From Methylobacterium radiotolerans JCM 2831 (GTDB taxonomy: Bacteria; Pseudomonadota; Alphaproteobacteria; Rhizobiales; Beijerinckiaceae), in assembly GCF_000019725.1 (NCBI RefSeq), contig NC_010505.1:2545001-2609000 (forward strand): a stretch of DNA of 64,000 nucleotides. Direction: 5' to 3'. Made by a program: the position numbers and the translations under genes. The number at the start of each line of letters is the position of its first letter. Within the stretch, counting starts at the first letter, position 1. Shown piece after piece: positions 1 through 9,081 of this stretch. The notes below the pieces were generated by a model. It saw only the letters and a program-made list of their open reading frames with translations, had not been told where the DNA came from and made no database searches.

Positions 1-2
1 AC

Positions 3-287
3 ATGTCGCGGTTCGGCCGCGGCATCCGCGAGGGCGTCAAGGTCCGGCAGGGCCAGATCGTCGGCTATGTCGGCTCGACCGGCCTGTCCACCGGCGCGCA
101 CCTCCACTACGAGGTGATCATCAACGGCCACTTCGTCGACCCGATGAAGATCCGCGTCCCCCGCGGCCGGGAGCTCGACGGGCGCCTGCTCGCCGATTTC
201 AAGCGCCAGCGCGAGCAGATCGACGCCACTATGCAGAAATCGAAGAGCGCCACAGCCCTCGCCCAGCGCGACGCGGCGGTTCGCTGA
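3..287 (+). CDS. M23 family metallopeptidase, C-terminal part (5' end outside window)
   Basis: The visible 94 residues are the end of an M23 (LytM/lysostaphin-type) peptidase domain. The segment GYVGSTGLSTGAHLHYEV contains the HLHYE motif whose histidines are a zinc ligand and catalytic residue in this family. After it comes a 40-residue polar tail. The family cleaves peptidoglycan cross-links in the periplasm or acts as a degenerate amidase activator; which applies here cannot be told without the N-terminus. The frame is open to the window edge, so the ATG at position 3 is probably internal. Confidence 0.85.
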   Translation: MSRFGRGIREGVKVRQGQIVGYVGSTGLSTGAHLHYEVIINGHFVDPMKIRVPRGRELDGRLLADFKRQREQIDATMQKSKSATALAQRDAAVR

Positions 288-303
288 GGGTGCGCGTCGC
301 CGC

Positions 304-1164
304 TCAGGCGAAGCCGAGCCGGGCGCGGACAGCCTGGGGCGTCGCGCCGGCCTCCCGGAGGTCGGCGAGGGATCGCGAGCCGCGCGACTTGGACAGCTTC
401 TCGCCCCCGGCATCGAGCAGCAGCGGGTGGTGGCGGTAGCGCGGCACCGGCAGCCCGAGCAGGGCCTGGAGGAGCACGTGCAGGTCGGTGGCCGCCTCCA
501 GGTCGCGGCCGCGCACCACGTGGGTGATCCCCTGGACCGCGTCGTCGTGGACCACGGCGAGATGGTAGCTCGTCGGCACGTCGCGCCGGGCGATCACCGC
601 GTCGCCCCAGCGTGTCGGATCCGCCGCGACCCGGTGCGCACCGGTCCCGTCGAAGGCGACGTAGCCGTGCGTCGGGCCGGCGCGTCGCGTCGCGGCCGCC
701 ATGTCGAGCCGCCAGGTATGCGGGTCGCCGCGGGCGATCCGGTCCCCCGCCGCCGGGCCCAGGTGGCGGCAGGTGCCGGGATAGAGGGGCACGCCGTCCG
801 GATCGCGGGGGCTGTCGATACCCGAGGCGATGCGCGCCCGGATCTGGCCGCGTGAGCAGAAGCACGGATAGGCGAGCCCGCGGCCGATCAGCCCGTCGAG
901 GGCGGCCCGATAGTCCGCCATGTGCCGGGACTGATGCCGCACCGGCTCGGGATAGGTCAGCCCGAGCCAGGCGAGGTCGGTGACGATCCCGTGGACGAAG
1001 TCCGGCTTCGAGCGCGCGGGATCGATGTCCTCGATCCGGAGGCGGCAGACGCCGCCCATCCGGGCGGCGAGGTCCGCGTTGAGCAGGGCCGAGTAGGCGT
1101 GGCCGAGGTGCAGCCGCCCGTTCGGGCTCGGCGCGAAGCGCAGCACCGGCGCCTCGGCGCTCAC
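304..1164 (-). CDS. gluQRS: Glutamyl-Q tRNA(Asp) synthetase
   Basis: This truncated glutamyl-tRNA synthetase paralogue transfers glutamate to queuosine at the wobble base of tRNA(Asp). The 286 residues fit the family, which lacks the anticodon-binding domain. Visible are the class I start FAPSPNGRLHLGHAYSAL with the HLGH signature, the zinc-site pattern CFC followed by YPGTC near residues 100-130, and a KLSKS loop near residue 260. The gene ends convergently close to the M23 gene and lies 16 bp downstream of a small membrane-protein gene on the same strand. Confidence 0.93.
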   Translation of the reverse strand: MSAEAPVLRFAPSPNGRLHLGHAYSALLNADLAARMGGVCRLRIEDIDPARSKPDFVHGIVTDLAWLGLTYPEPVRHQSRHMADYRAALDGLIGRGLAYPCFCSRGQIRARIASGIDSPRDPDGVPLYPGTCRHLGPAAGDRIARGDPHTWRLDMAAATRRAGPTHGYVAFDGTGAHRVAADPTRWGDAVIARRDVPTSYHLAVVHDDAVQGITHVVRGRDLEAATDLHVLLQALLGLPVPRYRHHPLLLDAGGEKLSKSRGSRSLADLREAGATPQAVRARLGFA

Positions 1165-1180
1165 GGGCCGGACCGCCGGA

Positions 1181-1462
1181 TCAGCCGTCGCGGCGGTGCA
1201 GGCACTGCAGCGCGCCGGGCTGGCAGGCGATCCCGGGCAGCGAGCAGGCCGGCCCCTCCGCCAGGCGCCGGCAGACCGTGCAGCCGTCGCTCCACTCGAG
1301 GCAGGCCGGGTCCTCGGCCGCCGAGACCGCCGGCGCCGCGTGCCGCGCGGGCGCCAGGGCGCCGATGAGCACGGTGGCGATCACGAGGAGTGCGGCGCCC
1401 CAGGCGGCGAGCGCGCCGCTCGACGAGCGCGGTGCGGGCGGCGGTGGGCTGGCTGTCGACAT
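1181..1462 (-). CDS. Small membrane-anchored protein with six cysteines
   Basis: A 93-residue protein with a proline/serine-rich start, one hydrophobic helix at about residues 17-38, and a short domain holding six cysteines (54, 61, 64, 73, 80, 87) before a basic end. The cysteines suggest two or three disulfides in the periplasm, or a metal site. I do not recognise a named family. It is read in the same direction as gluQRS with a 16 bp gap, so the two may be cotranscribed. Confidence 0.6.
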   Translation of the reverse strand: MSTASPPPPAPRSSSGALAAWGAALLVIATVLIGALAPARHAAPAVSAAEDPACLEWSDGCTVCRRLAEGPACSLPGIACQPGALQCLHRRDG

Positions 1463-1508
1463 GGGCGTCCTGTTGGCGCGGGACCCGCCCGCCTGTCAAC
1501 GCGCGCCC

Positions 1509-3539
1509 TCAGGCGGCGCGCGCGGACTGCCGCTCCAGCAGCGGCGGCAGCAGCTTCAGGTTCAGCGGCTTGGCCAGGAACCCGTCGAAGCCGGCCGCCC
1601 GGGCGGCGGCCTCGTCCTCTCGTCCGGCATTCGCGGTCAGCGCGACGAGGTGGAGCCGCTGCGCCCCGTCCGATTCGGCGGCGCGGATCCGCCGGGCGGT
1701 CTCGTGCCCGTCGAGGCGGGGCATCCGCACGTCGATCAGCGCGAGGTCGAACGGGCCGTCCGTCTCCAGACGCGCGAGGGCCTCGAGGCCGTCGGCGGCG
1801 TGGACCACCGTGGCGCCGAGCCGCTCCAGGGCCCGGGTCGCCAGCAGGGCGTTGATCGGGTTGTCCTCGGCCAGCAGGACCCGAAGGCTGCTGCCGACGC
1901 GCGGCGGCACCGCCGGCGGGGCCGCCGCGGCCTCGACCGGGCCCGCCGACGCGAGCAGGCGCTCGAACAGGGAGCGCGGCCGGACCGGCTTGATCAGGTA
2001 GCCGTCGAAACCCGCCGCGCCGGGGGCCCCGAAGCCGCGCCGGTCGAACGGCGAGAGGAGCACGAGGCTGGTGCGGACCCCGCAGGCGCGCGCCGCGTCG
2101 GCGATCTGCCGCACCGCCGTGTCGCCCAGAGCCCGGTCGGCCAGCACCGCGTCGAAGGCCGCGCCCGACAGGGCGTCGAGGCCCGAATCCAGGCTGTCGA
2201 CGATGACGGTGGCGGCCCCGGCCCGGGACAGGCTGCGGGCGAGGTAGGGCGCCTGGAACGGGGAGTCGGCGACGATCAGGCAGCGCCGCGGGGCGAGCGT
2301 CGGCAGCGGCGCGCGCCCGACGCCCTCGGCCCCCGCGACCTCGGCGAGGGGCAGCAGGACCCGGAAGGTCGAGCCCCGCCCGAGGCGCGAGTCCGCCTCG
2401 ATCCGCCCGCCCATGCGGGTCACGAGCCGCCGCGTGATGGCGAGCCCCAGGCCGGTGCCCTCGTGGCTGCGGCTCGCGCTGCCGTCGCCCTGCTCGAACT
2501 CCTCGAACAGGATCGGCAGCCTCTCCTCCGGGATGCCCGGGCCGGTATCCGCCACGGCGAGCACGACCTCGCCGCCGGTCCCGGCCCGCGCGAAGCCCAG
2601 GCTGACGCCGACGCCGCCGCGCTCGGTGAACTTGATCGCGTTGCCGGCGAGGTTGATCAGGATCTGCCGCACCCGGTCGGCATCGCCCAGCACGGCGGCC
2701 GGGAAGTCCTCGGCCACGTCGAGGGCGATCTCGATGCCCTTGTCCTGGGCGCGGGGCGCCAGCAGCTCGACGACCCCCTCGGAGAGCGCCGGCAGGTCGA
2801 AGGGCTCGGCCGCGAGGTCGAGGCGCCCGGCCTCGATCCGCGAGAAGTCGAGGACCCCGTCGATCAGGCCGAGCAGCGCCTGGCCGCTGGTGCGGACCGC
2901 CTCAACGTAGGTGCGCTGCTCCGGATTCAGCTCGGTCCCGAGCACGAGGTCGGCCATGCCCAGGATGCCGTTGAGCGGCGTCCGCATCTCGTGGCTCACC
3001 GTCGCGAGGAAGCGGGATTTCGCGACGCTCGCCGCCTCGGCGCGCTCCAGGGCCGCGTCGCGGCTGCGGATCGCCTCGACCCGCGCGGTCACGTCCCGGC
3101 CCGCGCGCAGCCAGTGCGTCGCGTCGCCGTGCGCCACCGGCATCTCCACGAAGGCGAACCAGCGCGCCCGCCCGTCCGCCGTCCGGACCTGCGCCTCCAG
3201 GCGGCGGACCCCGTCCGGCCCGATCTCCACGGCGTTCCGGTCGAGGATCTCGAGATCGTCCCGGGAGCCGATCAGCGCGATCGGCTCGCGGCCGAGCAGG
3301 CGGGCGAAATCCTCGTTGGCGTAGGTGATGCGTCCGCGGGCATCGCGCTGGACGATGATCTCGGTGGTGGCGGCCACCAGGGCCCGGTAGCGGTCCTCGC
3401 TCTCGCTGATCCGCCAGATGCGGTCCTGCAGCCGCTCGGCCTCGCGCTCGGCGCGCCGCGTGCCGAGCAGGCGCCAGAGGCCGAAGGCCAGAGCGGCCGC
3501 TGTCAGGAGCGCCAGGACAGGCGCCATCGTGTCGATCAT
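1509..3539 (-). CDS. Hybrid sensor histidine kinase (PAS-HisKA-HATPase-REC-REC)
   Basis: A 676-residue membrane-bound hybrid kinase. One transmembrane helix lies near residues 5-24, followed by a PAS domain (about 50-155), a HisKA box [10 protein letters not shown] with phospho-acceptor His183, and an HATPase domain with NLAGNAIKF and DTGPGIP motifs. Two receiver domains follow: the first (about 425-545) is divergent with only one acidic residue at the N-terminal pocket, the second (about 556-670) is canonical with LIDVRMP. The frame stays open far upstream, but ATG 3539 has a GGGGAGG ribosome site six bases before it and starts the membrane helix. It is divergent from the GMC oxidoreductase gene; its signal and partner are unknown. 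Confidence 0.92.
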   Translation of the reverse strand: MIDTMAPVLALLTAAALAFGLWRLLGTRRAEREAERLQDRIWRISESEDRYRALVAATTEIIVQRDARGRITYANEDFARLLGREPIALIGSRDDLEILDRNAVEIGPDGVRRLEAQVRTADGRARWFAFVEMPVAHGDATHWLRAGRDVTARVEAIRSRDAALERAEAASVAKSRFLATVSHEMRTPLNGILGMADLVLGTELNPEQRTYVEAVRTSGQALLGLIDGVLDFSRIEAGRLDLAAEPFDLPALSEGVVELLAPRAQDKGIEIALDVAEDFPAAVLGDADRVRQILINLAGNAIKFTERGGVGVSLGFARAGTGGEVVLAVADTGPGIPEERLPILFEEFEQGDGSASRSHEGTGLGLAITRRLVTRMGGRIEADSRLGRGSTFRVLLPLAEVAGAEGVGRAPLPTLAPRRCLIVADSPFQAPYLARSLSRAGAATVIVDSLDSGLDALSGAAFDAVLADRALGDTAVRQIADAARACGVRTSLVLLSPFDRRGFGAPGAAGFDGYLIKPVRPRSLFERLLASAGPVEAAAAPPAVPPRVGSSLRVLLAEDNPINALLATRALERLGATVVHAADGLEALARLETDGPFDLALIDVRMPRLDGHETARRIRAAESDGAQRLHLVALTANAGREDEAAARAAGFDGFLAKPLNLKLLPPLLERQSARAA

Positions 3540-3634
3540 TCCGGCCTCCCCGGCGTCGGGCCGGTTCGCGGCAGGATCGCAGCCGAAGCTGAAGGCGGCG
3601 TTGGGAAAGGCCCTTAACCGCCGGTTGCGGACTT

Positions 3635-3670
3635 TGCGGAGTCTGCGGCGGAGTCCGCGGCGGAGTCCGC
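3635..3670. repeat. Three tandem 12-bp units, each a small hairpin
   Basis: Three consecutive 12-bp units (3635-3646, 3647-3658, 3659-3670). The last two are identical, GGCGGAGTCCGC, and the first has two changes. GCGGA-G-TCCGC within each unit is a perfect inverted repeat. The array sits in the divergent intergenic region between the histidine kinase and GMC oxidoreductase genes, so it may be a regulator-binding array or a replication-slippage tract. Confidence 0.7.
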
Positions 3671-3761
3671 GACGCGGCGCGCGCTTAACGGAACCGTGAG
3701 GTGATCCGAAAAGCGGCTCGCGAGTTGCCTGCCAGGACGCGGGTCCGGACGGAGACGGCAC

Positions 3762-5405
3762 ATGCCCGGTGAGCACTACGACGTCATCATTGTCGGGTCC
3801 GGACCCGGCGGCGGCACGATGGCGTGGCGCCTCGCCCAGACGGGCAAGCGCATCCTGCTGATCGAGCGCGGCGACTACCTGCTGCGGGAGCCGCGGAACT
3901 GGGACAGTCAGGCGGTGATCGTCGACGGCTACTACCAGGCCAAGGAGACGTGGTACTCCTCGGACGGCAAGAGCTTCCATCCGGGCCTGCACTACTACGT
4001 CGGCGGGAACTCGAAGTTCTACGGATCGATCCTCTTCCGCCTCCGCGAGAAGGACTTCGCCGAGATCCGCCACCAGGACGGCGTCGCGCCGGCCTGGCCG
4101 GTCGGCTACGACGTGTTCGAGCCGTACTACCAGGCGGCCGAGGAGCTGTTCCACGTCCACGGCCTGCGCGGCGAGGACCCGACCGAGCCCTGGTCGACGA
4201 AGCCCTACGCCCATCCGCCGGTGGCGCACGAGCCGCGGATCCAGGAGCTGTTCGACAACCTGAAGCGGGCCGGCCACCACCCGTTCCACCTGCCGGTGGG
4301 CGTGCGGCTGGTGGAGAAGGACGGGCGCGCGGTGCCGACCTCGCCCTGCATCAAGTGCGAATCCTTCGACGGCTTCCCCTGCCCCACCAACGGCAAGTCC
4401 GACGCGCAGACCATGGTGGTGGACCCGGCCCTGCGCGACTGCCCGAACCTGACGCTGCTCACCCGCACCTACGTCGAGCGCCTCGTCACCGACGCCTCGG
4501 GGCGAACCGTCACGGGCGTCGTCGGCACGCGCGACGGCGCGCCGTTCGAGGCCTCGGCCGACATCGTGGTGGTGGCCTGCGGTGCCCTCTCCTCGGCGCT
4601 GCTGCTGCTGCGCTCGGCCAGCGACCGGCACCCGAACGGCCTCGCCAACGGGTCGGACCAGGTCGGGCGCAACTACATGCGCCACAACAACTCGACGGTG
4701 CTGGCGATCTCGAAGGTCCCGAACCCGACCCGCTTCCAGAAGACGCTCGGCCTCAACGACTTCTACTTCGGCGATCCGGACCCGAAGGACAGCTGGGACT
4801 TTCCCCTCGGCCACATCCAGATGGTCGGCAAGTCGGACGGGGCCCAGATCCACGGCGAGGGCCTGCCGGGCTTCCTGCAGTGGTTCCCCGACAAACCCTT
4901 CGACTGGATCGCGAAGCACTCCGTCGACTTCTGGCTGACCTCCGAGGACGTGCCGCTGCCGCAGAACCGGATCTTCTACAAGGACGGCAAGGTCCATCTC
5001 GACCTCACCGAGACGAACGTCGAGGCGCACAAGCGGCTCCGGCACAAGCTGCGCGAGATCTGCAGCTTCACCGACATCCACCCGCACCTGTTCGACCGCT
5101 CGCTCTACCTCGGCAAGAACGTCCCGATCGGCGGGACGGCCCACCAGGCGGGGACCCTGCGGTTCGGCGCGGATCCGAGGACGTCGGTGCTCGACACGAA
5201 CTGCAAGGCGCACGAGCTGGACAACCTCTACGTGACCGACGCCAGCTTCTTCCCGTCGATCGGCGCCGTGAACCCGACGCTGACGATCATCGCCAACGCC
5301 CTGCGGGTCGCCGATCATCTCGTCGCCCGGATGGGGGCCCGGGACGCGATCGCGCCGCCCCGGCTCTTCGACCACACCGAGCCGCGGGAGCCGCTGCCGG
5401 CCTGA
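3762..5405 (+). CDS. GMC-family FAD-dependent oxidoreductase
   Basis: A 547-residue member of the glucose-methanol-choline oxidoreductase family. The N-terminus holds the FAD dinucleotide-binding motif GSGPGGG (residues 12-18) and the ERGD end of the second strand. The C-terminal GMC domain has GGTAHQAGTLRFG with the active-site histidine, then VTDASFFPSIGAVNPTLTI. There is no signal peptide, so it is probably cytoplasmic or peripheral. Members oxidise alcohols, sugars or sterols; the sequence does not fix the substrate. The CIKCESFDGFPCPTNGK segment (about residues 196-212) adds a cysteine group. It stands alone, followed by over 900 bp without a gene. Confidence 0.9.
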   Translation: MPGEHYDVIIVGSGPGGGTMAWRLAQTGKRILLIERGDYLLREPRNWDSQAVIVDGYYQAKETWYSSDGKSFHPGLHYYVGGNSKFYGSILFRLREKDFAEIRHQDGVAPAWPVGYDVFEPYYQAAEELFHVHGLRGEDPTEPWSTKPYAHPPVAHEPRIQELFDNLKRAGHHPFHLPVGVRLVEKDGRAVPTSPCIKCESFDGFPCPTNGKSDAQTMVVDPALRDCPNLTLLTRTYVERLVTDASGRTVTGVVGTRDGAPFEASADIVVVACGALSSALLLLRSASDRHPNGLANGSDQVGRNYMRHNNSTVLAISKVPNPTRFQKTLGLNDFYFGDPDPKDSWDFPLGHIQMVGKSDGAQIHGEGLPGFLQWFPDKPFDWIAKHSVDFWLTSEDVPLPQNRIFYKDGKVHLDLTETNVEAHKRLRHKLREICSFTDIHPHLFDRSLYLGKNVPIGGTAHQAGTLRFGADPRTSVLDTNCKAHELDNLYVTDASFFPSIGAVNPTLTIIANALRVADHLVARMGARDAIAPPRLFDHTEPREPLPA

Positions 5406-6318
5406 GGATCGGCGGGGCGCGGAGCGCCGCTCTCCCCGGGTCGTCCCGTGGTGCCGGCACCGGACACGCGTGATCGTCCCCGCGCGCCTGGGCGCCGGGG
5501 GCATGGCCCGGGAGACCGCACGAGGGACGCGGGACGCCGCGGGAACCCAGGTGTCGGCCAAGCACGCGCGGGATCCGATCCCCGCGGCGCCCCGCGGCAC
5601 CGGCCGGGCCTCTCCCCCGGACGCTGCCGTCTTTCTCGTCGCGGCGTCTCCGACGTCCCGGTCCTGCGACTCCCCGTTAGCGGTCTCGGGCGAGGTGCGC
5701 GCACGCCGTGCCCGCAACCCCCGGAACCCGCATCGGCGCCGTGGCCTTCCAGCCGTCCCCCGCCTCGTCGTGGGCGGGTCCGCAGGTCGCTCAGGGTCAG
5801 CCCAGAGGCGGGTCGGCGCGGGGGCATTTCCTCCCCCGCCGGGCAGAGTGCCGCCCGGTCTCACGCCCGCGTCCGAGGCACGCCCCGCACCGGTCCGCCG
5901 CCCGGGGCGATGGCGGCTGAGAGCCACCGACGCGGGCGCCGCCCCGTCCCCGGACCCGACCGGTCAGCCACCGGGCAGGCCCCCGAAGGACGCCCCGGGA
6001 TCGCTCCCGAAACGCCGCGGACAGGTGCGGTCAGGAAGCACAAAATAGGAACATTGTCAAGGCTCGGGGCGCAGTTGGACGTCTCGACGCGCGGGGGCGA
6101 GCGCGGGTCCCCTCTCCCGTGCGGGAGAGGGACAGGGTGAGGGATCAGGTCTGTCCGGACGTGGCTCGACGCGGACGCGCGGTGATGGTCCGCCCGATCC
6201 GGAAACGTCTTGTCCCTCACCCCAGCCCTCTCCCGCACGGGAGAGGGGGCACGGCGCGGGTGTCCCGACCGGCGACGTCGGAGCGGGATCCTGGCCCATC
6301 GGCGCGGGGATCCCCGGG
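5406..6318. other. Gene-free stretch of about 900 bp
   Basis: Several frames stay open because of the high GC content, but their products are arginine/proline-rich with no domain-like segments, and none has a credible start. The only structure seen is the palindromic repeat at 6105-6250. The stretch may hold decayed sequence or the promoter of the following LysR gene. Confidence 0.6.
6105..6250. repeat. Palindromic dispersed repeat, family 1, copy 1
   Basis: An element of about 146 bp whose two ends are inverted copies of each other (left arm about 6109-6144, right arm about 6213-6249). Each arm itself carries a perfect hairpin: CCTCTCCCG, a two-base loop, then CGGGAGAGG. A second copy of nearly equal length lies at 28976-29122. 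The nested symmetry is like a REP/BIME element or a miniature inverted-repeat element. Confidence 0.8.
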
Positions 6319-7320
6319 ATGACGGGCACGCCGTCGCGTCTGCTATGTCGGGCTGCCGAATCCCCATCGAGCGCGACGCCCGTGGCCATCGACCATATCG
6401 ATCTCAGCCGGATCGACCTGAACCTGCTGGTCGCCCTCGACGCGCTGCTCGACGAGCGGAGCGTCACGCGGGCCGCCGCGCGCGTCGGGATCGGCCAGTC
6501 GGCGATGAGTTCGAGCCTCGCCCGCCTGCGCCGCCTGTTCGACGACGAGCTCCTGACCCGGGCGCCGGACGGGATGCGGCCGACGCCCCGCGCCCTCAGG
6601 ATCGCCGAGCCGCTGCGCAGCACCCTCCGGCAGGTGCAGGCGCTGGTGCACCGGGAGGAGCAGTTCGATCCGGCCACGGTCGCGCGCACCTTCACGGTGA
6701 GCCTTCCGGACAGCGTCGAGGCGCTGCTCGGGCCGCGGTTGATCGCGCAGCTCCGCCGGGACGCGCCCGGCATCCGGCTGCTGCTGCGCTCGGTCGACCG
6801 GACCCGGATCCTGGACGAGCTCGACGCCGACCGGGTCGACCTCGCCATCGGCCTGTTCTCGGAGGGGCAGCTCCACCACAAGCAGCGCCTCCTCTACCGG
6901 GACAGCTACGTGGTGCTGTTCAACGCCGCGCTGATCGGCCTGGAGCCGCCGATCGGGCTCGACGATTACCTGCGCTTCCCCCACGTGCTGACGTCCCTGC
7001 GCGAGACCGCCCACGGGGTCGTCGACGACGCCCTCGCGCTGATCGGGCGCTCGCGCACCCTGGCGGTCACGACCCCGCGCTTCCTCGTCGTCCCGTTCAT
7101 GGTGCGGGCGGCGCCGGTGATCGCCACGATGCACGCGCGGCTCGCCACCTCCTTCGCCAGCGCGCTGGCGCTCAGCGTCAGCCCCGTGCCGGTCCCCCTC
7201 GACGACGTGTCCGTGTCGATGCTCTGGCACGCCTCGTACGACCACGACCCGGCCCATCGCTGGCTCCGGGAACTCCTGGTCCGGCTGGCCCACGAGCCGC
7301 CGGCCCCCGGCATCATCTGA
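6319..7320 (+). CDS. LysR-family transcriptional regulator
   Basis: A LysR-type DNA-binding regulator with an N-terminal winged helix (RIDLNLLVALDALLDERSV, then TRAAARVGIGQSAMSSSLARL) and a periplasmic-binding-like effector domain. It resembles the NodD/LinR-like branch, which starts with an IDLNLL segment. ATG 6319 gives 333 residues; the GTG at 6382, just before AIDHIDLSRIDLNLL, gives 312 and fits the family's usual N-terminus better. Neither has a strong ribosome site. No divergent gene lies upstream, so the target is not indicated. The stop is 10 bp from that of the convergent DUF2252 gene. Confidence 0.88.
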   Translation: MTGTPSRLLCRAAESPSSATPVAIDHIDLSRIDLNLLVALDALLDERSVTRAAARVGIGQSAMSSSLARLRRLFDDELLTRAPDGMRPTPRALRIAEPLRSTLRQVQALVHREEQFDPATVARTFTVSLPDSVEALLGPRLIAQLRRDAPGIRLLLRSVDRTRILDELDADRVDLAIGLFSEGQLHHKQRLLYRDSYVVLFNAALIGLEPPIGLDDYLRFPHVLTSLRETAHGVVDDALALIGRSRTLAVTTPRFLVVPFMVRAAPVIATMHARLATSFASALALSVSPVPVPLDDVSVSMLWHASYDHDPAHRWLRELLVRLAHEPPAPGII

Positions 7321-7329
7321 GCTCGGGGC

Positions 7330-8817
7330 TCAGAGGCAGGGATCGTCCGCGGCCTCCAGGCGGCCGCTCGCGATCGCCGCGCGGAACAGGGCGAAGTCGG
7401 CCGCATTGCGCTCCGCGTAGGAAGCCGCCCAGTCGGCGATCGCCCCGCTCAGGTCGTGGTGCTTGCCGCTGCCGCAGTATCCGGCGATCGCCGCCGCGTC
7501 GCCGGTCCGCGCGTGGGCGCGCGCCAGCAGCGTCCCGTAGGCGTACGAGAAGGTCAGGAGCGGCGCGCCGGACATCCGCGCCAGCGGGATCGCGCCCTTC
7601 AGGTTCTTCATCTGGCGCACGTAGAACGGCCGGCCCGCGATGCTGGTCCAGCCGAGCAGCGGGTCGCCCACCGCCTGGAGCAGGCGCTGGCCGTAGATCA
7701 CCCGCTCGCCCCCGTGCCCGGAGAACGGCGCCGGCACGCCCGGCAGGTAGGGCGCGTGTGCCGGCCGGACCGCCTCCTTGACCTGGAGGAAGAGCGCGTC
7801 GGCGTCGGAATTGCCGAACAGCAGCGCGAGGTAGGCCCGGGTCCCGACACTGCCGACGCCGACGACGCGGTGGGCGACATCGACCACGTGGTAGCGGTCG
7901 AGCATGAAGCGGCGCTCTCGCGGCAGGGTCTCGGCGTAGCGCTCCAGGCCGGTGACGACGCCCTCGCGGGTCTCCGCGTCCACGGGCGTCAGGATCGGCG
8001 GATCGGTCTGCAGGCGCCAGCTGCCGTCGGTGCGCCGCTCGGCCACCTGGTCCAGCAGGCTGCGGTTGTTCCGCCGCCGCGCCTTGTCGACCGCCCGCCG
8101 CACCACGGCCCGGGCCTCCGCGTCCATCTGCAGCCCGGCGATGTGCGGGGCGTCGGCGCGGGTGGTCTGGTACCAGACGTCGAGGGAGCCCTGCGGCGCG
8201 AGGCGCCGCATCGTGTGCTGGTAGCCGGAGACCGCCTCCGTGACGGCCGCGCGCCGCTCGCTCGCCGGCGCGCCGGCGTCGGCGGTGGCGACCGCCAGCC
8301 CGGCCGCGAGGCGCTTGAGGTCCCATTCCCACGGGCCGATCGTGACCTCGTCGAAGTCGTTGAGGTCGAGGACGATGTCGCGCTGCGGCGTGCCGAACAG
8401 GCCGAAATTGTCGGTGTGCGCGTCGCCGTTCATCACGACGTCGATGCCGCTGCGCGGCCCGCGCGACAGGTCCCAGGCCATGACGTGCGCGGCCCCGCGC
8501 AGGAACGCGAAGGGCGAACTCGCCATCCGGGCGACCCGCAGCGGGATCAGGTGCGGCTGGCGGCCCGCGTGGGCGGCCTCGATCAGGGCGACCGGGTCGG
8601 GCCGGTCCGGATCGGGATCCAGCGCGGCCTGGCGCGCGTGCGGCACCTCGGCGCGCAGCCGCTTGCCGGCCTTGCGGCGCTTGTCCCAGGCCTCGACGCC
8701 CGCGCGGAGGTCGATCCGCGGGAACTCGGCGACCGGCGCCAGCACCGCGTCCAGGCCCGGGGCGTCCGCCTCCCGGTCCTCGGGCGGCGCCGTCTTGTCG
8801 CTCTCGATGCGATCCAT
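7330..8817 (-). CDS. DUF2252 family protein
   Basis: A 495-residue DUF2252 protein. The family is distantly related to phosphotransferase/kinase-like folds and lacks a settled function. Family hallmarks are GDAHTDNFG (about residues 132-140), LDLNDFDEVTIGPWEWDLKRLA, and VGVGSVGTRAYLALL. ATG 8817 is chosen because GGGACAG lies just upstream and the preceding open frame is arginine-rich without conserved features. It is divergent from the ThDP enzyme gene across about 264 bp and convergent with the LysR gene. Confidence 0.88.
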   Translation of the reverse strand: MDRIESDKTAPPEDREADAPGLDAVLAPVAEFPRIDLRAGVEAWDKRRKAGKRLRAEVPHARQAALDPDPDRPDPVALIEAAHAGRQPHLIPLRVARMASSPFAFLRGAAHVMAWDLSRGPRSGIDVVMNGDAHTDNFGLFGTPQRDIVLDLNDFDEVTIGPWEWDLKRLAAGLAVATADAGAPASERRAAVTEAVSGYQHTMRRLAPQGSLDVWYQTTRADAPHIAGLQMDAEARAVVRRAVDKARRRNNRSLLDQVAERRTDGSWRLQTDPPILTPVDAETREGVVTGLERYAETLPRERRFMLDRYHVVDVAHRVVGVGSVGTRAYLALLFGNSDADALFLQVKEAVRPAHAPYLPGVPAPFSGHGGERVIYGQRLLQAVGDPLLGWTSIAGRPFYVRQMKNLKGAIPLARMSGAPLLTFSYAYGTLLARAHARTGDAAAIAGYCGSGKHHDLSGAIADWAASYAERNAADFALFRAAIASGRLEAADDPCL

Positions 8818-9081
8818 CGCTGTCCCATCGCGGAATGCGGGGCGGCCCCGTCCGTGCCGTCGCCCACCCCGGAGCCGGGGCGGACGACCGCACGGTAGCA
8901 TCCGGCCGGCTCTGTGACGTCACGAGCCCGGACGGCCCTTGACCACCCTACAGGCCGGCCCTCTAACGAACCGAGTATTCGGGGGGTGTTCCTCCGTCTC
9001 GTGTCGTTCACGGCCTCGCGATCGAAGTGCCGGGATCGACGTGGACGTCCCGGGAATACCGTTGCATCAGCGAGACTTCGC

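Noticed and set aside
1278..3617. Long open frame on the plus strand opposite the hybrid kinase
   Set aside because: It is antisense to a clear five-domain kinase; its product is arginine/glycine-rich with no domain.
3540..5927. N-terminal extension of the hybrid kinase frame
   Set aside because: The frame is open but crosses the GMC oxidoreductase gene on the other strand and lacks conserved features; ATG 3539 has a good ribosome site.
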